DNA of 64,000 nucleotides. Origin: Candidatus Gastranaerophilales bacterium (GTDB lineage Bacteria > Cyanobacteriota > Vampirovibrionia > Gastranaerophilales > Gastranaerophilaceae). The translations under genes were made by a program, and so were the position numbers. Of the stretch, positions 1 through 6,568 are shown piece after piece (within the stretch, counting starts at the first letter, position 1; each line of letters starts with the position of its first letter). The stretch is taken from assembly GCA_944323985.1 (NCBI GenBank), contig CALUUP010000004.1:1-64000 (forward strand), written 5' to 3'. Under the pieces are notes generated by a model. The model was not told the origin of the DNA and did no database searches. It saw only the letters and a program-made list of their open reading frames with translations.

Positions 1-141
1 TTTTGCCAGTTCAGGAATTTTATTTTTAGCAAATTCCGACTAAAAAAATCAAGATATATTTGAAACACACCCCTATTGGTTCAAAAAATTTAAATTCCTG
101 CAATGTCTGTCAAACCATAGATACCATAACTTTCTTCTCAA

Positions 142-178
142 AAAAATAAAAGCAAGGATGAACCCTGCTTTTATTTTT
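142..178 (-). terminator. Intrinsic terminator downstream of tRNA-Asn
   Basis: An A-rich arm ending in agca (142-154) pairs with tgcttttattttt (166-178). Two further G-C pairs and a 5-base loop close it. The U-run is present on both strands. On the minus strand it lies just after the tRNA 3' end, so it most likely ends tRNA-Asn transcription. Confidence 0.75.
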
Positions 179-189
179 CCAATAAAAAA

Positions 190-261
190 CTCCCCAGGTT
201 GGACTCGAACCAACAACCTACCGGTTAACAGCCGGTTGCTCCGCCATTGAGCTACTGAGGA
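190..261 (-). tRNA. tRNA-Asn (anticodon GTT)
   Basis: Read on the minus strand, the sequence folds as a full cloverleaf. The acceptor stem is TCCTCAG with CTGGGGA, and the D-stem is GCTC/GAGC. The anticodon stem-loop contains CTGTTAA with GTT in the centre, and the T-arm carries GGTTCGAGTCC. The discriminator base is G. CCA is not encoded. The decoded amino acid is asparagine. The 5' end abuts a tandem repeat that carries further copies of the first 13 bases of this tRNA, which is unusual. Confidence 0.95.
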
Positions 262-471
262 TTATTTCTTTAAACTTATTCAATTGTCAAATCCTCAATG
301 TCGTCGCAACCGCTCCGATATCTGTAACTCACGTTCGTAAACTCACCGTGGGAGCTACTGAGGATTATTTCTTTAAACTTATTCAATTGTCAAATCCTCA
401 ATGTCGTCGCAACCGCTCCGATATCTGTAACTCACGTTCGTAAACTCACCGTGGGAGCTACTGAGGATTAT
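249..471. repeat. 103-bp tandem repeat containing the tRNA-Asn 5' end
   Basis: The string gagctactgagga, which is the first 13 bases of tRNA-Asn on the other strand, occurs at 249, 352 and 455, so the period is exactly 103. Two full units look identical by eye, and the third copy decays at about 471 (attatttc becomes attatctc). Inside each unit, tcctca (first at 292-297) and tgagga (to 364) bound a 73-base segment. That is tRNA-sized, with complementary ends and a possible D-arm but no proper T-arm. The arrays lie in what would be the tRNA precursor leader. They could be tRNA remnants left by a duplication or by a mobile element that targets tRNA genes. Confidence 0.9.
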
Positions 472-502
472 CTCGATTTATTATTTAATTGTCATCTCCT
501 TT

Positions 503-533
503 ATTATAGTAACAAATAAATTTTTTTTGTAAA
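503..533 (-). promoter_or_regulatory. Candidate promoter for the tRNA-Asn transcript
   Basis: On the minus strand there is TTTACA (528-533) and a perfect TATAAT (503-508), separated by 19 bases. The spacing is longer than ideal. Transcription from here would run through the tandem repeat into tRNA-Asn. The region 472-560 holds no gene that I can see. Confidence 0.5.
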
Positions 534-549
534 GGGGTTTTTTATTTTA

Positions 550-558
550 TGTTAAAAT
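550..558 (+). promoter_or_regulatory. Extended -10 promoter of mrnC
   Basis: TGtTAAAAT at 550-558 is an extended -10 element ending 6 bases before the mrnC ATG at 565. The predicted transcript would therefore begin at or next to the start codon. No good -35 is seen; TTGTAA at 527 is 20 bases away. Confidence 0.5.
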
Positions 559-564
559 TTTTAT

Positions 565-933
565 ATGAACGATTGTCTGAATCTTAAAAATTATGCACAT
601 ATTGGTGATGCTGTTTGGGAAATTTTTGTTAGAAAGTATGTTATTTATAAGACTTCTAATTCTAAAATTATGCATAAAATGACTACTGATAGAGTAAATG
701 CTCATTTTCAAAAAAGCATGCTCGATTTTTTATATTCATACCTAACTGATGAAGAGATTGAGCTTGTAAGAAGAGCTAGAAATCTTTCTATTCCTGTTGC
801 AAGAAAATCTATTCAAGCTGATTATAGAATGGCAACTGCCTTTGAAGTTCTTTGTGGGTATTGGTATATTAATGATCAAGATAGGTTAAATAAGATTTTT
901 TCAATATTATCTAGTGTAGATGATTTTAGATAA
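565..933 (+). CDS. mrnC: Mini-ribonuclease III
   Basis: This is an RNase III-like endonuclease that lacks the double-stranded RNA-binding domain. In Firmicutes and cyanobacteria this family matures 23S rRNA ends. At 122 residues it has the usual family length. The signature HIGDAVWE (residues 12-19) contains the catalytic Asp15, and TAFEVLCGYWY near residue 91 supplies the second acidic cluster. The positively charged middle part (VRRARN...RKSIQADYR) matches the family. No Shine-Dalgarno precedes the ATG; instead a -10 element lies 6 bases upstream, so the mRNA may be leaderless. The gene converges with the TPR gene on the other strand and their ends overlap by 8 bases. Confidence 0.92.
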   Translation: MNDCLNLKNYAHIGDAVWEIFVRKYVIYKTSNSKIMHKMTTDRVNAHFQKSMLDFLYSYLTDEEIELVRRARNLSIPVARKSIQADYRMATAFEVLCGYWYINDQDRLNKIFSILSSVDDFR

Positions 934-1963
934 AACCTAATTCCATGTTTATTTTTTCTTGATATTCTTTAATTATTTCATTATCTGGTTGAATTTTTGA
1001 TAATCTCGTTAATTCTTGTTTTGCTAGTGCTAGATAGCCTGTTTCATATAATATGATTGATTTTAAGATGTTTCCTTCTATAAAATCTTCGGTTAATTCT
1101 TCTAAAGCTTTTTTGTAATGTTTTTGTAAATAATATAAGTTGGCGAGGGCGAAGTGGTAATTATGGTTTTTAGGTGCAAGTGATATTGCTAGATTATAAT
1201 ACCTTTTGGCTATTTCTAATTCACCCTCTTTTAAATATACGTTAGCTAAATTATAGTAATATGAGCTTTCTTTATTTTTTTTTATTGCTTCTAAAAAGTA
1301 TGATTCGGCTTCTTTTAATTTGTTTTGGAAAGTTTTTATTAAACCGATAAAATTGAGCGTTTCACTATCTTTGTTTTCTTCCTTATTTAATTGATCTAAT
1401 AGTTCTACACATTTTTCTTTTTTATTTTGGGTATAATAAATTTTTCCTAGTAATAGTAGTCCTTTATGATCGTTCTGATATGTATTTAGATATTTTAATA
1501 TTTCTTGTTCTGCATTTGCATAATCTTGTTTGTTGAAATAGGCGTAAGCATATTCATAACTCATTTTATCAGAGTATTCTATGCTTTTATATTCAAATAT
1601 TTCATCATATTTGCATTGTTTATTTAATAATTTAAAAATTTCTAATAAATCTTTTGATTTATGCGTTATGCAGTAAATATTTTTTGCAGTCTGTTCTGCT
1701 TCAGAGTATGCTGATTTATCTATAAAAATTTGTTTTAATAGTTCTAAAGATTTGATATGTGTAGGATTTTTATCTAAAATTTTTTCTATATATCCTAAAG
1801 CTTTTTCTTCATTATGTATTAAATAATATAGTTCGGCAATTTCTATTAAAAGTTCCAAGCTCGTATTATCTTGTTCAATTGCTTTGTAAAAAAATTCTAT
1901 TGCTTTTTTGTAATAACCTTGTTCTTTGAGTATAAAGCCTTCTTTTATTAAATCTTTAATCAT
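926..1963 (-). CDS. TPR-repeat protein
   Basis: A 345-residue protein made almost entirely of tetratricopeptide repeats. The 34-residue pattern is visible, for example YYKKAIEFFYKAIEQD near residue 17, EKALGYIEKILDKNP near 53, and EIAKRYYNLAISLAPKNHNYHFALANLYYLQKHYKKALEEL near 255-295. There is no signal peptide and no membrane segment, so it is probably a cytoplasmic scaffold. It starts 2 bases from the stop of the FtsB/DivIC-like gene upstream and is probably translated from the same mRNA, which hints at a role in division or envelope assembly. The partner is unknown and no catalytic domain is present. Confidence 0.8.
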   Translation of the reverse strand: MIKDLIKEGFILKEQGYYKKAIEFFYKAIEQDNTSLELLIEIAELYYLIHNEEKALGYIEKILDKNPTHIKSLELLKQIFIDKSAYSEAEQTAKNIYCITHKSKDLLEIFKLLNKQCKYDEIFEYKSIEYSDKMSYEYAYAYFNKQDYANAEQEILKYLNTYQNDHKGLLLLGKIYYTQNKKEKCVELLDQLNKEENKDSETLNFIGLIKTFQNKLKEAESYFLEAIKKNKESSYYYNLANVYLKEGELEIAKRYYNLAISLAPKNHNYHFALANLYYLQKHYKKALEELTEDFIEGNILKSIILYETGYLALAKQELTRLSKIQPDNEIIKEYQEKINMELGFI

Positions 1964-2375
1964 GTTTTATTAATCCGATAAATTTATTTTTTTCATTATT
2001 TTTTTCTTTTTCATCTGAAGAATTTATAATTACTAAAACTTCATCTTCACTTGACATTTTTAAGTTATTTCTTGCAATTGCTTCTAAGCCTTTTACGTCA
2101 GAAAAATTTTTAATATTATCTTTTAATTGCTCATTTAGAGCTAAAGCAGCATCTCTTGTATTTTTTATTTGAATTATTTTTGCATTGTAAGATATTATTT
2201 TAGAAATATTTAAAACCGCGCTTATTGTTATTTGTATCAAGCACAATAAAAGTATTATTGTCAAAAAAGAATAATAAAATCCTGAATTGTTATTATTTTT
2301 TTTTAGCTCTTTTTCTTTATTTTGTTTAATTTTAGTATTTTGAGAATATTTATTTTTATTTGTTTTTTGTTTCAT
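1956..2375 (-). CDS. FtsB/DivIC-family septum formation protein
   Basis: A 139-residue bitopic membrane protein. It has a basic Asn/Lys-rich cytoplasmic tail (residues 1-30), one membrane helix (about 33-57), a coiled coil (60-95) and then LEAIARNNLKMSSEDEVLVI. That last stretch is the diagnostic C-terminal motif of FtsB and DivIC. Proteins of this family link FtsL and FtsQ/DivIB in the divisome, with the coiled coil outside the cytoplasm. The long basic N-terminus is not typical of E. coli FtsB and is more like DivIC. It forms a two-gene operon with the TPR protein. Confidence 0.8.
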   Translation of the reverse strand: MKQKTNKNKYSQNTKIKQNKEKELKKNNNNSGFYYSFLTIILLLCLIQITISAVLNISKIISYNAKIIQIKNTRDAALALNEQLKDNIKNFSDVKGLEAIARNNLKMSSEDEVLVIINSSDEKEKNNEKNKFIGLIKHD

Positions 2376-2407
2376 AATAAATTAATTATATATAAATTTG
2401 CAGATAT

Positions 2408-3115
2408 TTACAATTTAAAACCTGTAGTAAAACTCACTGCCGAACTCTGTCTGCCATTTGCGTAGTAAGATTGTGCCAAGCCTAATTCAAACTTTAAAGA
2501 TTCAGCATATTTTTTTAATGAAGGACAATAAACCAATGTTATTTCATTTTTGTTTTTAGTGGCATTGACATAATTTGTAAAAGTATCTTTTACTGTTAAT
2601 TTATCAGTTATATGCCATTCAGGAATTATTTTTGTTGTTCCATACAAAGAACCTACATCTTGAGAAGCTGATTGTTGAAATATTGTTGAAATTGAGAATT
2701 TTTTTGGAGTATCATATCTGACGAAAACTCCGGTAGAAGATTCCATTTGAGATAATGACAATTCTTCTCCCCAAATAGTACCGTATGTAAAACCGTGAAA
2801 TTGTTCCGAAAGACTTGCACTTAAAGGTAATATATCTTTCAAATTATTTCTATTTACTGACGCCCTTGCAAGGGCACTCCTGGGAGTGTTGGTATTCGTC
2901 ATAATATTTAAAACTCCGACAGGTAGGGTTAATGTTTTTTGAGGGATATTAACTGTAGGTTTTTCAATGTTTTCATCTAAATAGATAGTTTCGACTGGGT
3001 TGTCATCATATTCTATTTGACCATTCAATTTATAAGTTTCTTTGACTTGTTCTTCGGAAAAACAAGTTGTAATATTTACAAATAATAAAAGAAGTATAAA
3101 AATAATCTTTTTCAT
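2408..3115 (-). CDS. Secreted protein of unknown function, probably outer-membrane
   Basis: The 235-residue product begins with a clear Sec signal peptide (basic KK, hydrophobic core, cleavage after FSE or nearby). From about residue 90 it alternates polar and hydrophobic residues as beta strands do, and it ends in SAVSFTTGFKL, a terminal strand like those of outer-membrane barrels. I do not recognise a named family. The gene is divergent from the Skp-like gene at 3232, which fits an envelope role. An outer-membrane or surface location is an inference. Confidence 0.6.
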   Translation of the reverse strand: MKKIIFILLLLFVNITTCFSEEQVKETYKLNGQIEYDDNPVETIYLDENIEKPTVNIPQKTLTLPVGVLNIMTNTNTPRSALARASVNRNNLKDILPLSASLSEQFHGFTYGTIWGEELSLSQMESSTGVFVRYDTPKKFSISTIFQQSASQDVGSLYGTTKIIPEWHITDKLTVKDTFTNYVNATKNKNEITLVYCPSLKKYAESLKFELGLAQSYYANGRQSSAVSFTTGFKL

Positions 3116-3231
3116 AGCAACATTTTAAATTAAATTAATATATATTTCAATGAATTTTTCTCCACTTAGTGAATGTTTTTTTTACTAATACAAATTATAA
3201 ATTTATAGTGAGATTTATTATGAGGTATATT

Positions 3232-3663
3232 ATGAAAAAAAGTTTTTTAATTTTAATTTTATGTCTAATTTGTACATCAAATTTCGTAAAAGCAGCTGAT
3301 TCAATTGCAGTTGTTGATTTACAGAAAATAGTTTCTAATTCTAGTCAAGTTAAAGCTTTAAAACAAGAACATTCTAAGAAAATGGATGAATTAGATAAAA
3401 TCATTGTAAACGCAAGAGGTGCAATTGCAAATGAAACAGATAGCGCTAAAATATTGCAACTTGAAGAAAAGTATACAAAAGAGTTTAATGCAAAGAAAAC
3501 TGCTTTAGAAAATGATTATAATACACGCTTGAGTGCTATAGAAAAAAATATCAAAGATGAAATAAGTAAAAAAGCCCAAAAAGATAAATACGATTATGTA
3601 TTTGCTAAAAGTGTTGTTTTATATGGTGGTAAAGATATAACAAATGAAATTAATGTAAAATAG
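3232..3663 (+). CDS. OmpH/Skp-family periplasmic chaperone (first copy)
   Basis: Skp-type proteins hold unfolded outer-membrane proteins in the periplasm. This 143-residue form has a signal peptide ending near VKAAD, then SIAVVDLQKIVSNSSQVKAL, the usual Skp opening with a beta strand and first helix. A long charged coiled coil follows, and then DYVFAKSVVLYGGKDITNEI, which matches the family end. I chose the ATG at 3232 because GAGG lies 6 bases before it. The in-frame ATG at 3169 would put 21 extra residues before the signal peptide. A second family member lies beside bamA at 39.6 kb. Confidence 0.85.
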   Translation: MKKSFLILILCLICTSNFVKAADSIAVVDLQKIVSNSSQVKALKQEHSKKMDELDKIIVNARGAIANETDSAKILQLEEKYTKEFNAKKTALENDYNTRLSAIEKNIKDEISKKAQKDKYDYVFAKSVVLYGGKDITNEINVK

Positions 3664-3736
3664 TAAATCATTATTTATATTCTTCTATAAATGTTGTATA
3701 ATATTATAAAAGATAGTTTTAAAAGGAGAACATGTT

Positions 3737-4174
3737 ATGTTAAAAAGAATACTCTTTTCATTATCAGTTGTATTAATAGCAAATTCAGCGATTGCAAATA
3801 CAACAATTTATACAGATGATTTAGGCAGAATGCATTTTTTAGGTAAAGATGCTGCTTCAGTTATGCAAACTTCCAGAATGGAAATGATGCAAAAAGAAAA
3901 AAATGAATTATCTGACATTATTTATAAAAATGAACAAAATTCAGAATCTTCTACTGTAACAGAGGAAACTGCTGCTCCAGAAGAAGTTAAAGTTAATGTA
4001 AAAGAACAACATTCTAATAAATCAAAAGGTTCTTTTACATTTAATAAAGGTGCTATGGATGCTTCTGATCCATTCACTTATGGAGAGACAAATATTGCAC
4101 CAAAACAAGTTGATCCGAAGCTAGAACAAAAAGAACTTGATAAAAAACGTTTTTGGGATAATTGGTTACAATAA
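3737..4174 (+). CDS. Small secreted protein of unknown function
   Basis: The product is 145 residues with a signal peptide (residues 1-20, ending AIAN). After that it is polar and Lys/Glu-rich and probably largely disordered. A short start such as TTIYTDDLGRMHFLGKDAA resembles a small structured N-terminus, and the end is KRFWDNWLQ. No family is recognised. A strong AAAGGAG lies 10 bases before the ATG, and TATAAT at 3697-3702 could serve as its own -10. A strong two-way terminator follows the stop. Confidence 0.6.
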   Translation: MLKRILFSLSVVLIANSAIANTTIYTDDLGRMHFLGKDAASVMQTSRMEMMQKEKNELSDIIYKNEQNSESSTVTEETAAPEEVKVNVKEQHSNKSKGSFTFNKGAMDASDPFTYGETNIAPKQVDPKLEQKELDKKRFWDNWLQ

Positions 4175-4192
4175 ATTGTTAAATTAAATTAA

Positions 4193-4220
4193 AAAAGCCT
4201 TCTCGATTGAGAAGGCTTTT
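4193..4220. terminator. Bidirectional intrinsic terminator
   Basis: A 12-bp stem, aaaagccttctc / gagaaggctttt, closes on the loop gatt. T-runs are present on both strands. It sits between two convergent genes and can serve both. Confidence 0.92.
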
Positions 4221-4224
4221 GTTG

Positions 4225-5745
4225 TTATTTTAGGCTTTTAAATCCGACAGGTTTTCTTTGAGAATCCTTTTTGCTTGTAGAAAAATCATTTATAGCTTTT
4301 GTAAAGTCTTCGGGAAGTATTCTAAATTCTTCTAAGTCATTGTTAGTAAGAGTTTTGTCTTCCATTTTTTTGAAAATACCAGCTCTTTCATATCCATTAT
4401 TATGAGCTTCGTTTATGATATATCTAATATCAGCTCCACTTACTTTTAATTCAGACAATTGATTTACTAAGTTTTCTTTAGAAACTGAATTATCCAAAGG
4501 TTTATTTTTAGAATGAATATCAAAAATTTTAGAGATACCATCTTTATCTGGAAGGGCTACTTCTAAATGCTTACCAAATCTTCCGGAACGAGTAATTGCA
4601 GAATCCAATGCCTTAAAATTATTAGTAGCACCAATTACAAAGATGTTATCAGCTTCATTATCTATATCAGTCATTAAAGTTAATATTTGATTAACAACCT
4701 TGTTTCCATATTCATCATGGCTATCCCTGCTTCTTGCAACAGCATCAAATTCATCTATAAATATTATAGTAGGTTGATTAGCTTTAGCTTCTGCAAAAAG
4801 ATTTCTCCAATTTGCTTCAGATTCTCCAACCCACTTAGACTCTAAGTCTAACCCGTTAAGACTAATAAAATTAGCATCTGCTTCATTTGCCAAAGCTCTG
4901 GCAATGTGAGTTTTACCGGTACCAGGAGGCCCATATAAAATAAAGCCGTGATTTACGTCAAAATTATTGTAGCCGTCTGGGTATCTGAGAGGATAAATAA
5001 TACTTTTTTTCATTTCATTTATTAACTTGTCTTGTCCTCCAACATCAGCAAATGTAATTTTTGAAACTTGTTTTTTCCCTTCTGCTGTTAAACTTGATAT
5101 AGATTTTTTGTTAATCTTATCAATCTCAGGTTTTACTTGATTTTCAAAATCAAAAGCTTTCGCAAAACTTTTTCTAAAAAAACTTAAATCTCTATGTGGT
5201 TCATTTTTTATTGGCAATAAAAAACCATTTATTTCAATATTATCACCTTCTATTACATAAAAACTTTCATCTGGCTTTAATTCATAAACCTTATTTTCAG
5301 AAATTAATTTAATATTATCCTTATTTAAATTTATAACCTCATTCTCTCCTGAAAGAGTTTTTGCAAAACCTAAATATCCTTTTATATTATTATCTTCAAG
5401 GAAAAATGCTCTTTTAATAACATTTTTAATATTATCAGTAGCATTATACATAGACTTCTTTGCTTCTTTCAAATTTTCACCAATCAATATTAAATCTCCG
5501 GTTTTAAAATTTTGAAAAAGAGATGCTAACCTTTCTTCTAAAGGAATTTTCTTTAAAACCTGTAATGTAGTATTTTGAGTTCCTCTAAAATTTATTCCTA
5601 CATTATTATAATTCTTATTTAATAAATTCAAATCCATAGATTTATAAGCTTGAGGATGAGTTTTGACATTAGAATAGTTATGCATAACTTCTTTGTTAGA
5701 AGTTTTAGTCAAAGTTGTTTGATAATTGATTGGATTAATTCTCAT
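4225..5745 (-). CDS. AAA+ ATPase with lineage-specific N-terminus
   Basis: A 506-residue protein whose C-terminal half is a classical AAA module of the CDC48/FtsH/spastin type. Walker A GPPGTGKT is at about 271, Walker B IIFIDEFDA at about 326, and a second-region-of-homology segment ATNNFKALDSAITRSGRFGKHLEV at about 372-395. A C-terminal helical lid follows. It has no FtsH protease motif and no membrane helix. The N-terminal 230 residues are not recognised. They begin with a Asn-rich leader ending INFRGTQN. ATP-driven remodelling of an unknown protein substrate is the likely role. A Shine-Dalgarno (GGAGGG) precedes the ATG, and a long structured leader lies upstream. Confidence 0.85.
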   Translation of the reverse strand: MRINPINYQTTLTKTSNKEVMHNYSNVKTHPQAYKSMDLNLLNKNYNNVGINFRGTQNTTLQVLKKIPLEERLASLFQNFKTGDLILIGENLKEAKKSMYNATDNIKNVIKRAFFLEDNNIKGYLGFAKTLSGENEVINLNKDNIKLISENKVYELKPDESFYVIEGDNIEINGFLLPIKNEPHRDLSFFRKSFAKAFDFENQVKPEIDKINKKSISSLTAEGKKQVSKITFADVGGQDKLINEMKKSIIYPLRYPDGYNNFDVNHGFILYGPPGTGKTHIARALANEADANFISLNGLDLESKWVGESEANWRNLFAEAKANQPTIIFIDEFDAVARSRDSHDEYGNKVVNQILTLMTDIDNEADNIFVIGATNNFKALDSAITRSGRFGKHLEVALPDKDGISKIFDIHSKNKPLDNSVSKENLVNQLSELKVSGADIRYIINEAHNNGYERAGIFKKMEDKTLTNNDLEEFRILPEDFTKAINDFSTSKKDSQRKPVGFKSLK

Positions 5746-5779
5746 TTTTCCCTCCTATAATACCTACGTACAAAATTAA

Positions 5780-5850
5780 AGGCTTGTAATTTCTAGTGTG
5801 AATTTACAAGCCTCTTTGAAATATTACACTTCTACTTTATAAATTCACAC
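5780..5850 (-). promoter_or_regulatory. Leader with two competing hairpins before the AAA+ gene
   Basis: Two inverted repeats overlap. Arms gtgtgaattta (5796-5806) and taaattcacac (5840-5850) form an 11-bp stem. Arms aggcttgtaa (5780-5789) and ttacaagcct (5804-5813) form a 10-bp stem followed on the minus strand by TTTAATTTT. The two share bases 5804-5806 and the first arm lies in the loop of the second, so both cannot form fully together. This is the layout of a transcription attenuator. The rest of the 310-base gap (5746-6055) holds a promoter at 5981-6009 and no gene that I can see. Confidence 0.55.
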
Positions 5851-5980
5851 AAAATTCCCCACAAAAATCACCGAAACCAAATGTTTTCGAACGACAATAC
5901 ATAAATTAAGCATTAATAAGTACCAATTTTTAATCATTAACTATTTCCATTTAAACAATTGTATTTTTTACACTTTTTGT

Positions 5981-6009
5981 ACTATATAGTATTTTTTATG
6001 ATCTGTCAA
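5981..6009 (-). promoter_or_regulatory. Sigma-70-type promoter of the AAA+ gene
   Basis: On the minus strand, TTGACA (6004-6009) and TATAGT (5981-5986) are separated by exactly 17 bases. It implies a leader of roughly 230 bases before the ATG at 5745. Confidence 0.8.
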
Positions 6010-6055
6010 TACTCGATTAGGATATTTAATTTAATAAAGATTTTTTTTCGGGAAT

Positions 6056-6472
6056 TTAATCGTTATTATTTTTTGTTTTTAGATAGGAATTAAAATTTTT
6101 TTCTTCAATTTTATATCCACATCCCTTGTGTAATTTACCAGGATAGTTGATTGATTTTGCCGGGTAGTTTTTGCACATTTTTAAACGTTTGTTATAAACA
6201 GAACAAAGTCCTTCTTTTGTAACATATTTACAAGCAAATATTAGATTTCCAAATTCATCTTTTCCCCTGATATAGAATCTTTTGTAAGAAGGAAACAAGA
6301 ATTGCATAATTTTAAAATCTGTAGTTGTGTATGTATCAAAACTGTACATGTAATTGCAGCATTTTCCGCATTTTAAGCATTTTCCTGTTATTTTATATTT
6401 TACTTTTTCAGGAACAAAATATGATAAGATTTCATTTTTTAAATTTGTCAAAAAACTTAACATAAATGTCAA
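6056..6472 (-). CDS. YkgJ-family CxxCxxCC metal-binding protein
   Basis: The 138-residue protein has CLKCGKCCNY near residue 33, the CxxCxxCC signature of the YkgJ/UPF0153 family, thought to bind zinc or an iron-sulfur cluster. Further family cysteines follow in CKYVTKEGLCSVYNKRLKMCKNYP and HKGCGY. Its biochemical role is not established. The start is uncertain: TTG at 6472 sits close to AAAGGA, while the ATG at 6463 gives a product three residues shorter. It is divergent from the PBP1A gene. Confidence 0.8.
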   Translation of the reverse strand: MTFMLSFLTNLKNEILSYFVPEKVKYKITGKCLKCGKCCNYMYSFDTYTTTDFKIMQFLFPSYKRFYIRGKDEFGNLIFACKYVTKEGLCSVYNKRLKMCKNYPAKSINYPGKLHKGCGYKIEEKNFNSYLKTKNNND

Positions 6473-6495
6473 AAATCCTTTGTTAGTTTTTTATT

Positions 6496-6504
6496 TGGTA
6501 AAAT
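6496..6504 (+). promoter_or_regulatory. Extended -10 promoter before PBP1A
   Basis: TGgTAAAAT at 6496-6504 is an extended -10 element about 65 bases before the ATG. No convincing -35 is visible at 16-18 bases. The pattern resembles those before mrnC, the alcohol dehydrogenase and the Ycf45-like gene. Confidence 0.5.
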
Positions 6505-6568
6505 ATTAATATAATAAGCTTATAAAAATAGAATTTCAATATAATTAATTTTGGATACGAGGTAAATT

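Noticed and set aside
1-141. Left edge region with a small inverted repeat (ggaattt/aaattcc at about 14-38)
   Set aside because: No ORF, promoter or terminator that I can support; the arms are short and AT-rich.
249-471. Tandem repeats read as a CRISPR array
   Set aside because: The units are identical over their whole length with no spacers and only two full copies.
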